Shown here: positions 5,509 through 7,186 of the stretch, piece by piece
Position numbering within the stretch: position 1 is the first letter of the stretch
How the letters are laid out: the number at the start of each line of letters is the position of its first letter
Assembly: GCA_013152695.1 (NCBI GenBank)
Contig: JAADFV010000108.1
Coordinates: 1 to 7,186 of the forward strand
DNA length: 7,186 nucleotides
From: Chloroflexota bacterium
GTDB lineage: Bacteria > Chloroflexota > Anaerolineae > J102
Direction: 5' to 3'
The notes under the pieces: generated by a model
What the model was told of the DNA's origin: nothing
Seen by the model: the letters and a program-made list of their open reading frames with translations, nothing else
Databases searched by the model: none
Translations under genes and position numbers: made by a program

Positions 5509-7008
5509 ATGTCCACTTTGACGGCACAGATTTTTCTAGATACCAATCGCACTATAGCTCCAATCTCACCCTGGCTCTTCGGCGGCTTCGTGGAACACAT
5601 GGGCCGCTGTGTCTACGAAGGAATCTACGATCCGCAGTCGCCTTTGGCCGATAAGCGCGGACTGCGCACCGATGTGCTCGACGCCCTTCGTGAGCAGAAG
5701 TACACGATCATGCGCTACCCCGGTGGCAACTTCCTCAGCGGTTACAACTGGCTGGATGGCGTCGGCCCCAAAGAACAACGCCGGCGCCGCCGCGACTTGG
5801 CCTGGCAATCGATTGAAACCAATCAGTTCGGTACCAATGAGTTTATGGCGTTTTGCGACGCCATCAACGTCGAACCCATGTTGGCGGTCAATATGGGAAC
5901 CGGCACCATCCAGAGCGCTGCTGATTTGGTCGAATACTGCAACGCACCTGCCGGTACGTACTGGGCCGATTTGCGCGTTGCTCACGGTCACCCGAACCCC
6001 TACAATGTGAAAATTTGGTGTGTTGGTAACGAGATGGACGGCCCCTGGCAGATTGGCCATTTAGATGCGCAAGAATATGCCAAGAAAGCCCTCGAAGCCG
6101 CCAAGATGATGAAGTGGCAGGATTCTTCGATTAAGACAGTCTTGTGCGGGTCGTCCAGCAATCGCATGTCGACCTACCCTGAGTGGGATCGCCTGTCTCT
6201 GGAAAGATGTTGGGAGCATGTCGATTATCACTCGATCCACTACTATGCCGGTAATCACGATGGTGATACGACCAGCTATCTGGCGGTAGCACGTGAGCTG
6301 GAAGACTTTGTCGACACCATGGCTGCCACCCTGCGTTACGTCAAAGCCAAGCGACGCAGTCAACATGACGTCTTCTTGTCGTGGGATGAATGGCAGGTTT
6401 GGTACAAGGATGATTCCATCCGGGGAAATTGGACGGAAGCGCCACACTTGATCGAGGAAACCTACAATTTGGAGGATGCTTTGGTCGTGGCGCAGTGGCT
6501 CAACGTTTTTTTGCGCAAGAGCGATGTGCTGAAAATCGGCTGTGTGGCCCAAATCGTCAATATTATTTCCTGGTTGCAGACAAAGCGAGATGGCCTTCTC
6601 AAACAGAGTTCGTTCTATCCATTCAAACTGGTGAGCAACTACGCCCGGGGGGTTGCGCTTGATGTGCAGGTGAACGCACCGCTCGTCGACACGAAGAAGT
6701 ATGGCCCCATGCCCATGTTAGACGTATCATCCACCTACGATGCCGAAAACGGAGCCGGTGCTGTATTTATCGTCAATCGCAGTCAGACAGACTCTGTGGT
6801 CACAGACTTGATCTGGCAGGATGAAATTCCGCAAAGCTTGTCGCGGGCGTATCAGCTCGCCGGCAATGACGTCCACGCAGCCAATACCTGGGACAATCCC
6901 AATCAGCTCACGGCGCGGCCCATACCCGTACCGATTATTGCTGACGGCAAGGCCACACTTGAATTGCCCCCTCTGTCGTTCACGGTACTGACGACGCAAG
7001 GGCGCTAA
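5509..7008 (+). CDS. abfA: GH51 alpha-L-arabinofuranosidase, cytoplasmic
   Basis: This 499-residue retaining glycoside hydrolase removes terminal alpha-L-arabinofuranosyl residues from arabino-oligosaccharides. GH51 motifs run in order: [17 protein letters not shown] near the start, [42 protein letters not shown] with acid/base Glu175, SIHYYAGN, and [10 protein letters not shown] with nucleophile Glu294, then a C-terminal beta domain. From start 5509 these two glutamates carry the same numbers as those I recall for Geobacillus stearothermophilus AbfA (Glu175, Glu294). No signal peptide is present, so it acts in the cytoplasm on imported oligosaccharides. ATG 5494 would add five residues but lacks a ribosome-binding site. 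The gene follows the second permease by 89 bp and is probably the last of the operon. Activity on related substrates cannot be excluded, but all catalytic motifs are intact. Confidence 0.96.
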   Translation: MSTLTAQIFLDTNRTIAPISPWLFGGFVEHMGRCVYEGIYDPQSPLADKRGLRTDVLDALREQKYTIMRYPGGNFLSGYNWLDGVGPKEQRRRRRDLAWQSIETNQFGTNEFMAFCDAINVEPMLAVNMGTGTIQSAADLVEYCNAPAGTYWADLRVAHGHPNPYNVKIWCVGNEMDGPWQIGHLDAQEYAKKALEAAKMMKWQDSSIKTVLCGSSSNRMSTYPEWDRLSLERCWEHVDYHSIHYYAGNHDGDTTSYLAVARELEDFVDTMAATLRYVKAKRRSQHDVFLSWDEWQVWYKDDSIRGNWTEAPHLIEETYNLEDALVVAQWLNVFLRKSDVLKIGCVAQIVNIISWLQTKRDGLLKQSSFYPFKLVSNYARGVALDVQVNAPLVDTKKYGPMPMLDVSSTYDAENGAGAVFIVNRSQTDSVVTDLIWQDEIPQSLSRAYQLAGNDVHAANTWDNPNQLTARPIPVPIIADGKATLELPPLSFTVLTTQGR

Positions 7009-7023
7009 GCTGGGCGTCTAGAA

Positions 7024-7186
7024 ATGACCTTCCGTTTTTGCTCTCGCTGACTGAAGTCAGGCTCTTCAGGCCTGCGGCCGGAGGGCGGCCTGCGCCGTCC
7101 TTTTGTGAATCCGGGACGGTCGCCGGAGGTCGCCCGCTGGCGCCAAGCGCCTGTAGAGCGCGAGGTTAGCCGGTGATGTAGGTCAC
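7024..7186 (+). repeat. Dispersed palindromic repeat, copy R3
   Basis: This third copy starts 16 bp after the arabinofuranosidase stop codon. Block A (7024-7100) is the reverse complement of 1824-1900 at about 65 of 77 positions, and block B (7119-7163) matches 81-125 at 35 of 45 positions. Palindromes include CTGACT-GA-AGTCAG around 7048-7061 and GGCGC-CAA-GCGCC (7139-7151). The element may run past the window edge. It could serve as a transcription boundary for the operon, but no classical hairpin plus T-run terminator is visible. No gene is seen from 7009 to the end. Confidence 0.75.

Noticed and set aside
5566..6552. Two reverse-strand open frames of about 164 codons opposite the arabinofuranosidase gene
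   Set aside because: They are shadows of a complete GH51 reading frame and have no recognisable domains.
7009..7060. Intrinsic terminator after the arabinofuranosidase gene
   Set aside because: The only T-run (about 7034-7039) precedes rather than follows the nearby stem, so the arrangement is wrong for a + strand terminator.

Overview
The window holds one carbohydrate-utilisation locus, all on the + strand: a LacI-family repressor, a lipoprotein solute-binding protein, two CUT1-type ABC permeases and a cytoplasmic GH51 alpha-L-arabinofuranosidase. The inferred job is uptake of arabinose-containing oligosaccharides and release of L-arabinose inside the cell. The order binding protein, permease, permease, arabinofuranosidase matches, from memory, the distal part of the Bacillus subtilis ara operon (araN-araP-araQ-abfA). 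No ATPase gene and no arabinose isomerase, kinase or epimerase gene lies in the window.

The organism cannot be named from the sequence. GC content is mid-range by eye, the binding protein is a lipoprotein with an EPT-rich linker, and the gaps carry palindromic dispersed repeats. These fit a Chloroflexota bacterium (Anaerolineae or Caldilineae type), but that is inference without a search.

Layout: 1-140 is a palindrome-rich repeat (copy R1). 304-355 holds a consensus-like promoter interleaved with a 12-bp inverted repeat that looks like an autoregulatory operator pair. 376-1413 is the LacI-family gene. 1414-2080 has no convincing gene; it carries a bulged hairpin (1609-1649), a second repeat copy in reverse orientation (R2, 1760-1900) and a tandemly duplicated translation-initiation region (1934-2089) whose first copy opens a five-codon reading frame. 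2081-3502 is the binding protein, followed by an 18-bp stem-loop (3517-3565). 3594-4523 and 4541-5419 are the permeases. 5420-5508 carries small palindromes, 5509-7008 is the arabinofuranosidase, and 7024-7186 is a third repeat copy (R3, + orientation).

The proteins look ordinary for their families. The points worth a second look are in the non-coding DNA: the operator pair, the duplicated leader, the binding-protein/permease stem-loop and the three-copy repeat that brackets the locus. I see no sign of a new kind of system.
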